In this document: in pieces, positions 31,083 to 44,434 of the stretch
Numbering within the stretch: the stretch's first letter is position 1
How the letters are laid out: every line of letters begins with the position of its first letter
Assembly: GCA_023374025.1 (NCBI GenBank)
Contig: SIJG01000051.1
Coordinates: 458,146 to 522,145, forward strand
Direction: 5' to 3'
DNA length: 64,000 nucleotides
Source: Heterodera schachtii
Taxonomy: Eukaryota > Nematoda > Chromadorea > Rhabditida > Heteroderidae
Translations under genes and position numbers: made by a program
Notes under the pieces: generated by a model
Seen by the model: the letters and a program-made list of their open reading frames with translations, nothing else
Told to the model about the DNA's origin: nothing
Databases searched by the model: none

Positions 31083-33926
31083 GTATCCCTTTAAACAAAT
31101 AAATATTTTCAAATTTTAAACAAATGAATAAATAAAAGGAAATAAATTTGCTTTCATAAACTTGATTACATATTCGATTTAATTAATAACTCAGGGAATT
31201 GCTAAGTTGCTACGGAAAAAATCAATTCAAAAAGGAAATTTTACCAAAATAAGAGAAATGCAAGTTAATGAAATACATAAATGCTTTTTTAATTATTAAT
31301 TTGGTTTAATTAAAATTAACAAAGGCAAATAAGCCTTAACAATAATTACATTTTTGTTAAATTTTGAAATTCTGGGCCAATTATTTGAGGATAAATTTGA
31401 AGTTTTCTTTTGATTTCATTTGGAAGTCAATATAAAGCAGAAAGTACATACTAGAACTAATTATTTTACACTTTAAAATAATTTTCAATTCAAAAAAATG
31501 CAAGTAGAACGACGTTTAGATTTTTAAAAAAATTTTTCGAGAATCGGAATACCGTTCTAAACATAAAATTAAATATCCATATTTGATTAAATTTAATATA
31601 CGTTATATATTAGTAAAAAGAAAATAAAATTTTTTAAAACCGAATTTAAATTTCCAAAAACTTAGTTAACTCTGGTAAAACTATGAATTAAATATTTGAA
31701 AATAGCACAAAATTATAAACAACAAATTAAAGAAAGCATTTTTTAAATAAATTAGCGTAAATGAGGAGATATTGTCCATGGGAAAAAATCTACCGATTAT
31801 TTCAATTAAATTGATTTTGAAACAACCAAAATTAAGTGAGAAAATGGAATCAAAAATGTATTAATTCTCGTAATTGATTGAGAAAAAATATATTAAAATA
31901 TAATCATTATGAAATTTTAAATTTTTAATATATCAAAAATATTTGTGTAAAAATGTTAATCGTCAAGAAATGAAAATTATGATTAATTTTATATAAAATA
32001 ATAGAAATTAAAATTGAAATAATTAAATTGCTACATTTTTTAAAAACTTAATTCACAATTCTAAAATCATTATTTTATAAATAGTCCAATAGTATATTCA
32101 ATGCTTGCATGATATTTATTTTGCAGATTAAAAAGAAAAAAAAATTGTTAAAAATTAATCGCCATCCATAATTTAAAAAATTTTAATTTAATGACTGCCG
32201 GATTAATTTTCCTTCATATTTTAGCGTTACAATTGGACAATTATATGAAAAAACATTTCTAAAGAGACGTAAAAATTAAAAAAATTAGATGAATAATTTA
32301 AATTTTATGTATATTCATTAACAAAAATAATCTAAAATAAAATATTGCATACCGGATTGATAATGTATAGCATTTTGGGTGCAGAAAATATTGAACGATT
32401 GCGCATATGATTTTTTAATAATTTTAAATGAATAATAAATAAATAACATTGATACTAAAATATTTAAATTAAGTAAAAATTAAATACAAAACTTTAAAAA
32501 ATATTATAAATTATAATGCCTTATGAAATATATAGACTGCAATAATAATAAAACAATAAAATACTTAAAAGTAAATTCATTTTAAATGCTATTTACCAAA
32601 TTTAACATTTTAATCATAAATTTGACAAATGAAAAAATATTTTAAATACAATAAAAACCATTTAAAAACGGCAAACCGTAAGCCGCTGAAAATGCGCGTT
32701 TCCGATAAGGGAGGACGAGATGAAAACCGACTTCTTAAGCAATGTATTTAAATGAAAATCCCATATAAACATTAATAAAAGAAGAAAATAAACATAATTA
32801 ATTGTTACTCAGTAAGACATATTTTGCTAAATTTAACTTATAAATTCCAAAATATCATTTTATATTTTTTTTGGAGAAATAAATTATAATATAATTAAAA
32901 ATTCTACATTTAAAAAAGTCTATTCAAGCAAAAAATTGAAAAATTTTAAATACTTTTAATTAATGGGTCAGTTTTTTGTAAAATTTTTGTATGCGAATTT
33001 CCCCAATGAAAAACGGGCATACTTTAATTATTGTGAAAAATTTTTCAAAAATTACTGTAAGAAATGAACAGCACTCATTGTCAGTAGGCGCGGCGCCTAA
33101 CATATCGTAATTAAAAATGAATTCAAATAAATAATAATAATAATCAAAGAAAACAAAATCGTAGCATTAAATGGCAATATTTAAAAAAAATTTCATGGTA
33201 GCCATAAAAGGAAATTGAACAGGATAAATAATTTGAAAATATTTCTTTGAATATAACTTCATATAATTAATATTTATATCAATAATTCATTTAGCTAAAA
33301 GCCTCGGCCGGATTTACGAGCAAGAGTATTCGACTCCAAGAATAGAGAAGAAAGAGACACTTAAATTAAAAAGATAACAAGAAAAATTTAAATAAAAATT
33401 TATTTTATATTTAAATTAATTTTAAATCTTAGCTGAATTAAATTTATATAAAATTTTTTAAACATATCTAATCTATTTAAATAAATAAAATAATAGAATT
33501 ATTATTAATCATAGCTATTGTAGATTTATTTGAATGAAAACGCAAATGATTATATAATAGTTTAATTTAAAAAGAAAAATTTAAAGTTTCTTAAAAAAAG
33601 AAATAAGAAAAAATTAATAATATTAATTTATTTAAAAAAAATTTTCTGAAAAAATTTTCAGCCGCTATGAAAAGTTTTTCAAATATTTCTTCTTTTCTTT
33701 TATTTATAAATTTTGTTTGATTTCAGGTTTGTATTTTTGACATTGTATGGAAAAACAAGCTAATATTTTTAAGTACGATGAGAAAAAAAGCTTTTCTGCT
33801 GACAGTTTATTAAATTATATAATTAATTAAGGTATCATTTAAATAATTCATTTTTAATTGTTCAATCATTTTAATATTATAAAAAATAGTGAGTAGATAA
33901 AAAAACTGCTTATCAACAAGATTAAA
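31083..33926. other. A-rich non-coding stretch
   Basis: No supported gene. A GC-richer island at 32666-32745 is open for about 26 codons on the minus strand. A gtaggcgcggcgcctaac palindrome lies near 33086. Another GC bump at 33300-33350 has no readable frame of note. Confidence 0.5.
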
Positions 33927-34030
33927 TCATCCTACCCACGGAACATGAGATCTCATATGAATAGAAAAAAGAAAGAATAAAATTAAATAATAAAATAAAA
34001 TTCAATTACAAAATTTGGAAAATAAATTAT
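33927..34030. repeat. dispersed repeat shared with 35597-35710
   Basis: Both loci share atc(at)...ggaacatg(a/g)ga, then aaaaaagaaagaataaa, then acaaatttgga in the same order and orientation, about 1.67 kb apart. Diverged. No ends visible. Confidence 0.55.
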
Positions 34031-34989
34031 TTACTAAAAAATTTTATTAAAAGAATTTCGGACATTATAATTTATAATGAACAGCAGAAATTTAAATGAA
34101 AAAGTTCAAACAAATTTTGAAAAAGGGAATAGGAAAAACATTAATTTTTGAAATATTATAATTAAAATTTGAAAAACCACCTTAGAGGTGAAATGAAGGA
34201 CATTTTTAATTGTAGAATAAACTTAATTAATATAAAAATATCTGCGGGTAAAAAATACTAAATAAGAATACGAAAATCGAAAATCGAAAAGTGCAAGAAA
34301 ATAACAAAAACAGAAAAATAAAAAAAGAGAAAGAAATTAAATATATAAGTTAAGAAAGAGAAAAAAAAATTGATGTTTATAAAACAATTAATAATATGTG
34401 AAATAATTGATTTATAAAAACATATTAATTCTATTTATGACAATAATTCAACATTGCTTTAAGAATTTAAACATATTTTAAATTTTAGCTAGCTGCCAAA
34501 TCAGTCAATAAAATAAAAGAAGTTAAAATTTTTATTAATATTATTGCCAAGAAGAATGCCCTATTTCTCATTAAATTAATATCAAACACCGAAGAAACTG
34601 CGAGACATGAATGAAAATAAATAGTAAAATAAAAAAAAGAATAAATAATTGTTTTCAAACAAAATGAAAAAATAAATTAAAATTTAATTATTATTAAAAA
34701 TATAATATTAGCGTAAAATGAAAAAAACAGGCATCTTAAAATGAGCTGAAAATAGAAAAAACATTTTTGAACATTGTTATTAATTTATGCATTAAAAAAA
34801 TTAGACATGAAATGTTTCTCTTTTATTCTTTATTTTGAAAAGAATTTATTAGGTAACAGAATAAGTGAATTTATTATTTATATTTTTTTAACGGTTTTAA
34901 ACTTATGTTCAGTTTTTAAAATTGTGTTCAATTTTTCCAAATATTTTAGGTTCGTTTAAATTTTTACTTTTTTGCCTCTTAAATTTTTC
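34031..34989. other. A-rich non-coding stretch
   Basis: I see no gene. A 61-codon frame at 34774-34959 is F/L/I-rich and looks like chance. The GC module at 34990 follows. Confidence 0.5.
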
Positions 34990-35150
34990 ATAATTTAAGG
35001 CCCGTAACGGGCAAGGCGGCGCAGTTGCCGCCCTCCCGAAATGAAAGAATTTTACAGTAAAAATTAGCAATTTTTAAAAATTTTTTGCATTAAAATTTCA
35101 AAAAATTTTCCCGGCGGCGCCTATCGGCACCGCCGGACCCCCATTTTACC
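34990..35150. repeat. GGCGGTGCC-type module, copy at 35 kb
   Basis: Starts with cccgtaacggg and a ggcggcgcagttgccgcc hairpin. An A/T-rich spacer with aaaattttttgcattaaaat follows, then cccggcggcgcctatcggca and ccgccggaccc. The last part matches 19284-19310 and 55085-55115 closely. The layout of two GC ends around a spacer of about 100 bases is the same as at 54953-55116. Confidence 0.65.
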
Positions 35151-36370
35151 TTATTTGTTGATATTTTAAGCCCAAAAACTGCAAAAATTAGTCCTTTTCA
35201 TATTGAATATAAAATAAATAACTCAAAGATGGTAACAAAAATAAGAAAATTCTAACCAAGTTATATGAGGAAAAGATTCTATAGAAAATAATTTATTTAA
35301 TTAAAAAATAATAAAAAACAACTAACTAATAATGTTGAGGAAAAATTATTAAATTCTATTTTTTAAACAATTTTACGTGTATTGATAATTGAACAAAAAG
35401 AATAATATTTGTTTTATAATTAATTATTATAATTAATTATTTGAATTACTTCTATTTAAGATAATTAATTTAAAAAGTTATCTAATTTAAAAAAATAAAA
35501 GATTGATAAGCCATGAACAATAAATTTTTAAAAATTAATAGCAACTATAGTTTTTAAAATAAAATATCTATACAAATAAATTTATTGAAAAGAATAGATC
35601 ATTCAAACCATGGAACATGGGACATCAAATGAAATTGAAAAAAAGAAAGAATAAATATAAAAAAGATACAACAAAATGTATTTACAAATTTGGAAATTTT
35701 ATAAACAACGAATATTAATTTTTAAAATACACATTAAATTTTTATAAATTTTAACTGTTTGCATTGGAAAGCCAATCGCCTGGGACTACCAAACAAGTCC
35801 GAGGAACCATGAAGAAGAAACCATGAAAAGATTCAAATAAAAACAAATCTAATTTATTAAATAAAATTTTCAATAATAATTTATAAACCTAAATTATTAA
35901 CTTTTTAAATTCAATTATATTATTAAAATAAAAGTTTGAAATGCTCATTAAAAGTACTAAAAATTATTAATAATATATATGAATTGCATTGAATATAAAA
36001 AAAGAACAACATTTAGTCAATCTAATTAACTAATTATTATATTATTGAATTATTATATAACCTACAAAATTTAGTTCTTTCTGTAATCAAGAATTAAACA
36101 ATTTTGTATACATATTATAAATAAGGCCTTAATTTTCAGTTTTTTAACTTTTTTCTGTTTGGATGAAAAATTAAAAACACATAGAACCCGGGATTTTTCA
36201 TCTTAGCACCATTTTTCATTCTGACCTTTTGCCACTAAAATAATATGCTTTATTTTGCTTTTTTGAAAAATTTTGATTTTTTCTATCTAAAAAATTATTA
36301 AAAAAAAAATTTCGTTGAATAAAATAATTTTTTGCAGATATTTATCATTTTCTTTCCTTAATTTTTGAAA
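35151..36370. other. A/T-rich non-coding stretch
   Basis: Holds the second copy (35597-35710) of the dispersed repeat at 33927. A GC bump at 35760-35810 contains no long frame. Otherwise it is low-complexity A/T sequence. Confidence 0.5.
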
Positions 36371-36496
36371 TTTTTTTGCCACTAAAAACGCCCTTATTTT
36401 AAATATAAAAATTATTTTTGATGAAGATTAAATAAACAGAAATTATACTGGAATATCTTATATTATATGAATAGGAGATTTTTAGTGGCAAAAAAA
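36371..36496. repeat. inverted repeat with 18-bp perfect arms
   Basis: tttttttgccactaaaaa at 36371-36388 and its exact reverse complement at 36479-36496, separated by 90 bases of A/T-rich sequence. Both arms continue into a gccc word (cgccc at about 36389, tgccc at about 36497) on the same strand. A further ttgccactaaaa lies at about 36229. It could be a small MITE; no target duplication is evident. Confidence 0.6.
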
Positions 36497-38730
36497 TGCC
36501 CAAATAATAGCAAAAATAGTTGCGAAAATTGTTCATTAATGTTGAAAAAATTTTTAAATCATAGTTTTTTAGAAAATGTAAAAAATATTCCATTGATGCA
36601 ATTGCTAAAAGTGTATTTCAAGCGATTTAGAGGTAAACTCCCATGATTTTAAATTCTTGTGGATTGCATCAGTATTCCCCTCTAAATAAGGAGAAATCTT
36701 AGAAAAAAAAATACAAATTACAGCTATGTTTTAAAGCGATTTTTTTCAATAAAAATTTTAAAAAATGAAACTAAATTGAACAAATAAATTATAAAAATGT
36801 ATGTTTATTTTATAAAGTTATACTAAAAATATATAATGAAATTCTATTTTTTTTTAAATTTCGGAAATTTTAACGAATTGTATCTTTTATAATTTATGAA
36901 ATCAGTTAAAAATCGCACATTTGTTTATTTTGTGACAAAATCTCTAAACAAATTACTAAGGATAAATGGTTATTTTTTGGAAAAAATCTTCGTATAATGT
37001 TAAATAGGCACAAAATACCATAAAAATGACCTAAATAGGTTTAGAATCACATTTTAACATTTTAAAAATTAATTTTTGATATTTTTAGGGGTACATTTTC
37101 AAAACAAAAATTGTTTATTTTTTCACAAGAAATTCTATAAATTTTCAAAAATTCTCATAATAGGTATGTAAAAAAATGAAAAATTTGCAGAAATTTTGGT
37201 TTTTTTTTTGAGGATTTTCAAAAATTTCCGTAAAAAATCCTCAAAATATGTAAAAAATGAAAATAAATTAAAAAAAAAGTCCAAAATATGTACCAAATAT
37301 GTATCATATGCATGATAATTTAAAATTTTAATACAACTAAATACAAACAAATATAAATAATTATAACTTTTTGAAAACACTAGATAAATGTTTCAAATAT
37401 TAGGAGAATTAAATAAGTATACAGGTATTTTAAACTATTCTTTTAAAACATTCAAAATTAAGTAAAAAGATAAGTTCATGCATATACCAAGACCAAAACA
37501 AAAATATTTTAAAAATATAATTAGGACAAAATACGAATATAGCAAAGCGAAATACGGCATTTTTTAAAATTTTTTCTAAAAATGGATTGAGAAATATAAG
37601 AGAATGCGACTGTCGCCGAACGCCGACGAATAACAAGCACCACCAGAACTCTTTGAAAATAAATAAAACTTTTACCTTTATCATAATCAAAACACATTTA
37701 AATATTTTACAGTTAAAAATCAGAATAATAAAATAAAATAAAAAAAACAAAAAATATATAATATATTTAACTAAATTAAATAATAAATAGTTAAAAAGAA
37801 ACGAATTAATGGAGAATTGCGATTGAAATTAAAATTTTATTGCTTAAAATAAAATAATTTTTTAGAAAAAACGAATTAGAGACCTAACCTTTAAAAGTAT
37901 ATTTTTTTTATAAATAAAATTTCTTGGTTTAATGAAAAATCATTTTTAAATAATGAACATATTCTTATTATAATCTTATTAAATTATTATGATATTTCAA
38001 ATTTTTTTTAATAAACTTCATTCAATGAAATCCAAAATAATATTTAAAATCATTCGTCTTTTCATATTATTTAAAATATTTTGTTTAAAGCAAAACTGTG
38101 GTTTTAAATATCCTAATTAATTAAATGTCAATAATTTAATTTTTTCAATTAAATAAATTCCCAAAGCTCATGAAACAAAATTGTTGCTTTTGATAATATT
38201 TATTTAAACATAATTAAATTAGTTTTTTATATTTAAAATTTTTTATATGTTAACACAAAATAATTGTTTTTATTTTCAATTAGCTTTGTATTGTTTGATA
38301 TGATTAATAACTAAAAATAGTTTAATTCATTTTTAAAAAGACGATTTAATTAATTTATTATGCTTCAAAAAATTACCAATTTATATTATCTCGGTGTTTG
38401 TATAATTAATTATATTATCGTAATATGAACATGAATTAAAAATCTCTGATTGGTCTATGAGGTGAATATTTCGTTACATTTATCTATAAATGAATAATCA
38501 ATTTTTAATTTGGCACAGATTATTTTCTCCTATTAGAACAAACAAATATTTGTTCTTTATTCATTATTATTGACAATGAATAAATAAATATTAGTGAATG
38601 AGATTCTTTTCTTAAGGTAACAGATTGTCCTTGAGTTTTTGGTTTCATCATTATTTTTTTAAGGTGTATTTTATTATTGTTATTCATTATTTATATAATT
38701 TTCCCCTTTATAAGTATAAATTGCGAAATA
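36497..38730. other. A/T-rich non-coding stretch
   Basis: No supported gene. It includes a local inverted repeat around gaggatttt/aaaatcctc at about 37209-37252, and a aggggtacattttc word at 37087. A 106-codon minus-strand frame (37430-37750) is hydrophobic and of a length expected occasionally by chance. A GC-richer dozen bases near 37610-37630 lies within it. Confidence 0.5.
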
Positions 38731-38739
38731 TTTCTGAAA

Positions 38740-38935
38740 TCATATCATATGTAACAAATTGAATTGAAACAGCTCAAAAATGATATGACGGTCACATATG
38801 ATACCATATCATATGTGGCCGTCATATGTAAGTTCCGCATACGATATGATCTTATGGCAAGTCAGTTCATAATTGAAAAGTGCATATGATTTATGGCACG
38901 TCATATCTGAGATATGATCCGAATTGAAATAGGCC
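38740..38935. repeat. catatgat-rich region with a 45-nt hairpin
   Basis: The words atatgat, catatg or catatcatatg occur about a dozen times in 200 bases. The core 38783-38827 is a hairpin: arms of 20 bp with one mismatch (atatgacggtcacatatgat and its complement) around a five-base accat loop. The word gaattgaaa flanks both sides (38761 and 38921) in direct orientation, about 160 bases apart. No protein coding. Confidence 0.6.
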
Positions 38936-39105
38936 CCAGTAGGAGCTGCTGGGAAAATTTTTGAAAAATTGAGTGCATAATTTGTTAACAGATTTTCAAC
39001 AAAAATGACCTTTTTTACGATTTTAAGCCAATTTTTTAAGAAAAAAATAACATTTTGGGGCCCGACAGTGCCACAAGTGCCGCCGGTAAATTTTGGATTT
39101 TCAAT
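38932..39105. repeat. GGCGGTGCC-type module, diverged copy at 39 kb
   Basis: Aligns with 19480-19640: a GC word (ccccagtaggagctgctggg), aaaatttttgaaaaattgag, tttcaacaaaaat, acgattttaagcc, 'ttaagaa', then ggggcccgacagtgccacaa and gtgccgccgg. More diverged than the copies at 35 kb and 55 kb. A tct-cgg-rich stretch follows at 39137-39225. Confidence 0.55.
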
Positions 39106-39491
39106 GAATTTTAGTAAGTTTTTGGTAACATTTAAAGTCTCGGCTTTTTTGGTCTCGGTATCGGGTTTTTGTTCTTGATCTCAGTCTTCGATTAATCGAG
39201 AAGAAATTTTACCCCGGCTTTTGCTTTACATAGTAAGTACACATATCTAGTACTGTCACCATTCCTGCTACATATATGAAAGTAAATTTAAAACAAATAT
39301 ATATATATAAAATTTTTAAAGAAGCCTAATACTGCAAAATTTAAACACAATAATTTTTATTAACTGCTTTAGTAGTAATGAAAATGTATCCAATTGATAA
39401 TATTCGTGCCAATTTTGTTTTTTGTTATATTAATCATAAAGAAAATAAACTTGTCTAAAGCATTTTAAAAATTTAAAAAAACGTTCCATCG

Positions 39492-39602
39492 ATGATTAGT
39501 CTGCGGAAAATGCCAAATGGAAAACTCCCCGATTCTGCAACGGATGTGACCGAAAATCCCAAATCGCCGGCGTTGAATAATGAAATATTTTCGATGCTTT
39601 AG
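39492..39602 (+). CDS. possible 36-residue ORF or exon, unknown
   Basis: ATG at 39492, TAG at 39600-39602. The codon content is balanced and GC-richer than all neighbours (peptide part NGKLPDSATDVTENPKSPAL). No signal peptide or domain is visible and no splice context is compelling. It may be a short gene, one exon, or a relic of a decayed transposon. On the other strand, about 39718-39876 has a further open stretch of about 50 codons without a start, also of coding-like composition. No family is recognised. Confidence 0.25.
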   Translation: MISLRKMPNGKLPDSATDVTENPKSPALNNEIFSML

Positions 39603-39879
39603 TTAAAAACAAATCAAACAATAAATACAAACGAAGAATTATTTAAAACTAAATAGTAAAAAAACCTTTTTTAAAGAAGCTGCTTACAATAAAATATTAA
39701 ATACAATAATTTATTCAACTGAATTAAAACAAAATAAAATTTTAAAAAGAAAGCAAATGGTTTTTTGACATTCTTGCGCAAAGAAACTGAAACCAAATGA
39801 ATGCGCAGCCCAGCAGGAATTCTTATAAATCGAATAATCTTCGAATTTATGAAATAAAAATATTGTTAAAATATTTTAA

Positions 39880-41150
39880 AAAATGGCAGCAACAAAGATA
39901 AATTTTGGTAATAAAAATGAATTAATAAATTAAAATAAATAAATAAATATCTTGAATAAAATAAAATAACAAATAAGACTATACTGCTGAATTTGAAAAA
40001 AAAAAATTATTTAATAATAATCATTTATAAATGATAATAAATTCTTCCAGTGATTATGTTCGCAATTATGTCCTTGAAGGCTTAGGCTTAGGCTTTAATG
40101 AATAATCACAAATATATCCCATTAAAAGAATGTAATGACAATTTTTATTTGTAAAAAATATATAATAGGCTTTTCTTGAAAAATTTCTGGTTGAAAATTT
40201 TTTTGAAATTTTTGAGTCGATTTTTGTCGATATCGAATATGAATGATTAATTAAATTCATTTTTAATTATAAAAACCAATAAAATGGGTAAAAATATAAT
40301 TGAAAACATAAATTGATAAATCAAATTAAATACAAATACAGAATATATGAAGTTTTTATTTTGTTGCTCATTAAAATATTCAGAATTATGAAAAAATATA
40401 ACATTAACAATAATGCAAGAAAATTAAAAAAAATACACACATATTAATAATTAAATGTATCGAAATGGAAAAACGGCACAGCATCATCATGTACAATATG
40501 TTACAATTTTGTAATTTCACATTATAAAATTTGTTGTAACAAGTTACCTTATTTAAAATATTAAATTAATAATTTTATTGAAATATAAATTCATGAATTA
40601 ACATATTTAAAAATGATAAACTATATATGTAAAGGATAAATATTAATTAACCAGGCAAAGATGTTTGTTAAGTGCGAACATATATTATGGAAAATATTTT
40701 TTAAATGTTTCCTCGAAATTTTACATATTATGTTGCATTAATATATTGTTACACTCATCAGCATAAAGATATAAATGTTAAAAATATCATAATGGAAGAC
40801 TCGGCGACTTGCATCCTAATAAAAATGCATAAATTAATCTTTTTTTCAGATTTATATACTTTGAACAACTAATATTTTAATGAATTTTCTAATAAATATC
40901 TCTAAAATTTGTTCTCTAAAATTTGTTTTTAATGTTTAATTAAATTGTATTTAATGTAAAAATGATATTATTATTATTCATTTATTCAACAATTCTCATG
41001 TCCAAGTGAACCGGGTCTATCCATGTTGCGATTACATGGATAAAATCACAGATTTTTTCGCTAAAATTTAATAAAATAAAATTTATTTATTTATTTATAG
41101 ATTCTTTATGTTTGAAAATAATTTAACAAAATAAATATTAAATTTTATTA
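39880..41150. other. A/T-rich non-coding stretch
   Basis: I see nothing I can name, other than a GC bump at 41000-41035 (gtgaaccgggtctatcc). A 64-codon minus-strand frame at 40066-40260 has no recognisable features. The plus strand is A-rich to about 40.9 kb, then T-rich. Confidence 0.5.
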
Positions 41151-43815
41151 TATTTTTTACTTTTTTAATAACTTTTTTTCTTTCCTCTTGCAGTTTTGCC
41201 TGTTTGAAGATGTTTGTGTGTCGTTCATAAGCCATTTATAAATTGATCGGGCTGAAATTTTTAGCACAAAGAATCACACAAAAAAAAAATTGGAAAATGC
41301 AGAAAAAATTTTTTTTTATTAATTTTTCCAAGAAAATGGTCCCAAATATGGCGTTTAAATCTTATAAGGTCAAAATTTGAAGATATTTTTTTTTCTGCGT
41401 GTCAATAAATCTGAAAAATTTATACTGATATAACTTTTTAATAAAATTTTATCATCCATTTAACAATAAGTTTTCCTACATTTAAAAAATTCCCATTGGC
41501 ATCCTTTCGGACGTCTGCCTCACTCCTTAAAAATTTGAATATTTAAGAAATCTTTGTATTTCTTTATTTTGTAATTATTATGTACCTTAATAATTATATT
41601 TTAATCTCTTGTTGGCATATTGGTAATTATTGGTAATTTGATCTGCTTTTGTAAATAAATTTCAAATTATATTTTTTTATTGTTATCAATTTATCCGATT
41701 CTCATTTTTTATAAGGAATTTATGAAAAAGAATATAAATTTTGAGAATTCATAAAATATTTAGTTTTCATATTGACATTGTGAATTAGGATGATAATAAG
41801 TTCATATTTTTTATAATTACTCATAAATTAAATAGATTAAATAAATATTTTAAAGTCTTTTTCCTTTTTTAAAGATTATATTTCGAAAAGAAAAGTTATA
41901 TTTTTTAACCCAAGCAAAATTAAAATTATATTTTTAAATATTGTCTTTTATTTTAAATTTATTGTAATTAATTAATAAGTTTTTACTATAAATATTAAAA
42001 AATTTAAAACGGAAAAATTTTAAATTTGTTAAGTAATTTCATGAAAATTTTCTTGAAATAAATAAATTCATTATCAGTTCGTCTCGGTTGACATCAACTT
42101 TTTAAAGCTCTTTTATTAATAATTCTTTTTCCTAACAAAGATTAAATTGATGTTTTTTTTAAATTTTTTAAAATTTAATTACTTATTTAAACGAATACCT
42201 AATGTTTCAATTTTTAAAATAATTAAATTATTTTCCTAACAATTTATAATTATTCTTCATTGTATTTTATGAAATTATGCATTTTCCATTGTAATGTCCT
42301 TTTAAATCATTTTGAAAAGTATGAATAAATTTATTAATTACTTTATCATTGGCTGTTATTGCGTGAATTATTTCCTAAATTTTTATATTAATTACTTGTT
42401 AAAGAAAACCTAATAATTTAAAATTTTTATTTTATAAAATATAATAATATAATTTTTTATTTTAAAATAAGGTATTTGACTTTTAATAAATACCTTTTGA
42501 TTTTACTAGTGATTTTTATACATTTGTATTACATTTTATAGAAACATAAATAGAAACTAATAAATTTTTAAAAATGTAAAATATAGACCTATCTATTTAA
42601 ATATATTTTTTTATTACTTTAGCAAAATGAATTTATAAAATAATAAAAATAATGATTAAAATTACTTTAAATATTGAACTTTGTTGATGAAGAAATCTGT
42701 TAGCGAATACTAAAAAATAGAAATTAAAAAAGTCTAAAACATTGAATTGAATCAATAATCTACAAAATAAAAAAATTATTATTTGAGTATAAAAAATGAG
42801 CACCAAAATAAAAGATAAATAAACAAGTAATGATTTTATTAATTTTCTTTAATGAATAAAAGAAATTAGTTATAAAAACATAAAAATTCAAGAATGAATT
42901 TAGATTTCGCAATAATCTTTTTTTTAAATAACATTTATCTTTTCTTTTATTTTTATTCGGCATTCTTTATCTTATAATCTTTTTACTAATTCATAATTTT
43001 TATTTAATTTTGCCATATTTTAAAATTGTCAAAAACTTGCAACTTTTTATTGGATTGGGATTTTGTGAAAAGTAAAAATCGCAAGTGAACGGAGCCGAAA
43101 AAGGTATTTATAACCAGGTTTGTGCCCAATTGCATTGAAAACGTTCAAATCTGATAAAAATTTAATTTATGTTAATGAATTGATTGCAAAATGCTTTCAC
43201 AACTTGTTTAAATTTTTAAATTAAATTTAAGTATAAATTATTTTCTCTCTTTAAATTTTAAATTTTTAAATATTATGTATGGTATTACGAATTTACCTTT
43301 TTAAATAATCTCTTGTTTTGTGTACATATTTAGTTTTGCGCAGTTTGTCGGTGATGTTTAAAAATTTGTAATATATTTAAAACTTCTTTATAAATTATTT
43401 GAATTGATTTTTTTAAATGTAAAATTTTTTGTAGTTTATAACTAAATTTAGCAAATAGGTTTTACTGAGTAACAATTAATTATATTTATTTTCTTTTTAT
43501 TATTTTTTATAATTCAATTAATTATATTTATTTTCTTTTTTAATATTCTTTTATTAATGTTACTCTCTCATATATTAAAATTTAAAAAATAAATTTTGCT
43601 CAAAAAATAATACCGGATAGTTCGTTCTACTGCCAAGAAAAGACAGAAGAGAATTGAAAATTTTTTATTTTTTTATTATTTAACAAAATAAATTCCAAAA
43701 TTTAATTCATTTAAAAAGCAAATTTAGTAATTCTAAAACAAAATATTTTTTATAATTATTAAAACAAATAAAAAATTTATTAATCTTTATGAAGATTTGA
43801 ATATATTCATAATTT
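41151..43815. other. T-rich stretch with one acceptor-like site
   Basis: At 41172-41193 a strong pyrimidine run ends in ttgcag and is followed by 16 open codons (FCLFEDVCVSFISHL region) to a TAA. It looks like a 3' splice site with a short terminal exon, but no upstream partner is identified. The rest is T-rich without features; a 67-codon minus-strand frame at 42760-42963 is unsupported. Confidence 0.35.
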
Positions 43816-44434
43816 ACGGCCTTTATTTTATTTAACGGTCAAAAGCAGGTGCCTGCACATGGATACGCCATTTACGGGAAGGATTGACAATGTCTCCAAG
43901 AAAATTAATGAATATTAAGTAAAAGGAACATCATAAAGTAAATTATTATTATGAAACCGATAAAAAAATAAATTAATTAATACTAAAATTAGCCAGAGGA
44001 ATATTTGTTCTTATTCTTAAGAAATAATGCAAATATAAGTAAGGAATATCGGACAGTGGGTCTGCTTTTGCCATGGTAAAAATGAATAATTAATATTTAT
44101 TTAGTTAACCGCTGCACCTTAAGGCCATGAAAAAAAAGCGCAAGAACAAGAAAATAAAACAGATTAAGCAGCAATAAATTTATAATAAAATGAAAGAATA
44201 ATAATATGGATGAAACAATGAGCAAATTTAATAGAAACATACAACAAACACGAAAATAGAATAAAAATTAAAAAAAAATCGCAGGAAATTATATCTTACA
44301 ATGATTACACATGAAATCATTAACTCCAAAAATTAATTTGATGACATAAAAACAATTTTATTAAATTATTAAGATTATATTGAAGAGAAAAATTAAAATT
44401 TGGGGGAAGAATTTTTAAGAAAATTTTCCAATTC
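43816..44434. other. A-rich stretch with small GC bumps
   Basis: GC bumps at 43816-43900 and 44040-44075 have no frame of note. Nothing further is recognised. Confidence 0.45.

Noticed and set aside
37430..37750. 106-codon minus-strand frame
   Set aside because: Dominated by F, I, L and K, with no domain. With stop frequency in DNA this A/T-rich, one frame of this length in 64 kb is not surprising.
37880..37892. tagagaccta as a possible hAT-like terminus
   Set aside because: No matching inverted end with an 8-bp duplication was found; the same applies to ggtctcta at about 16184-16191.
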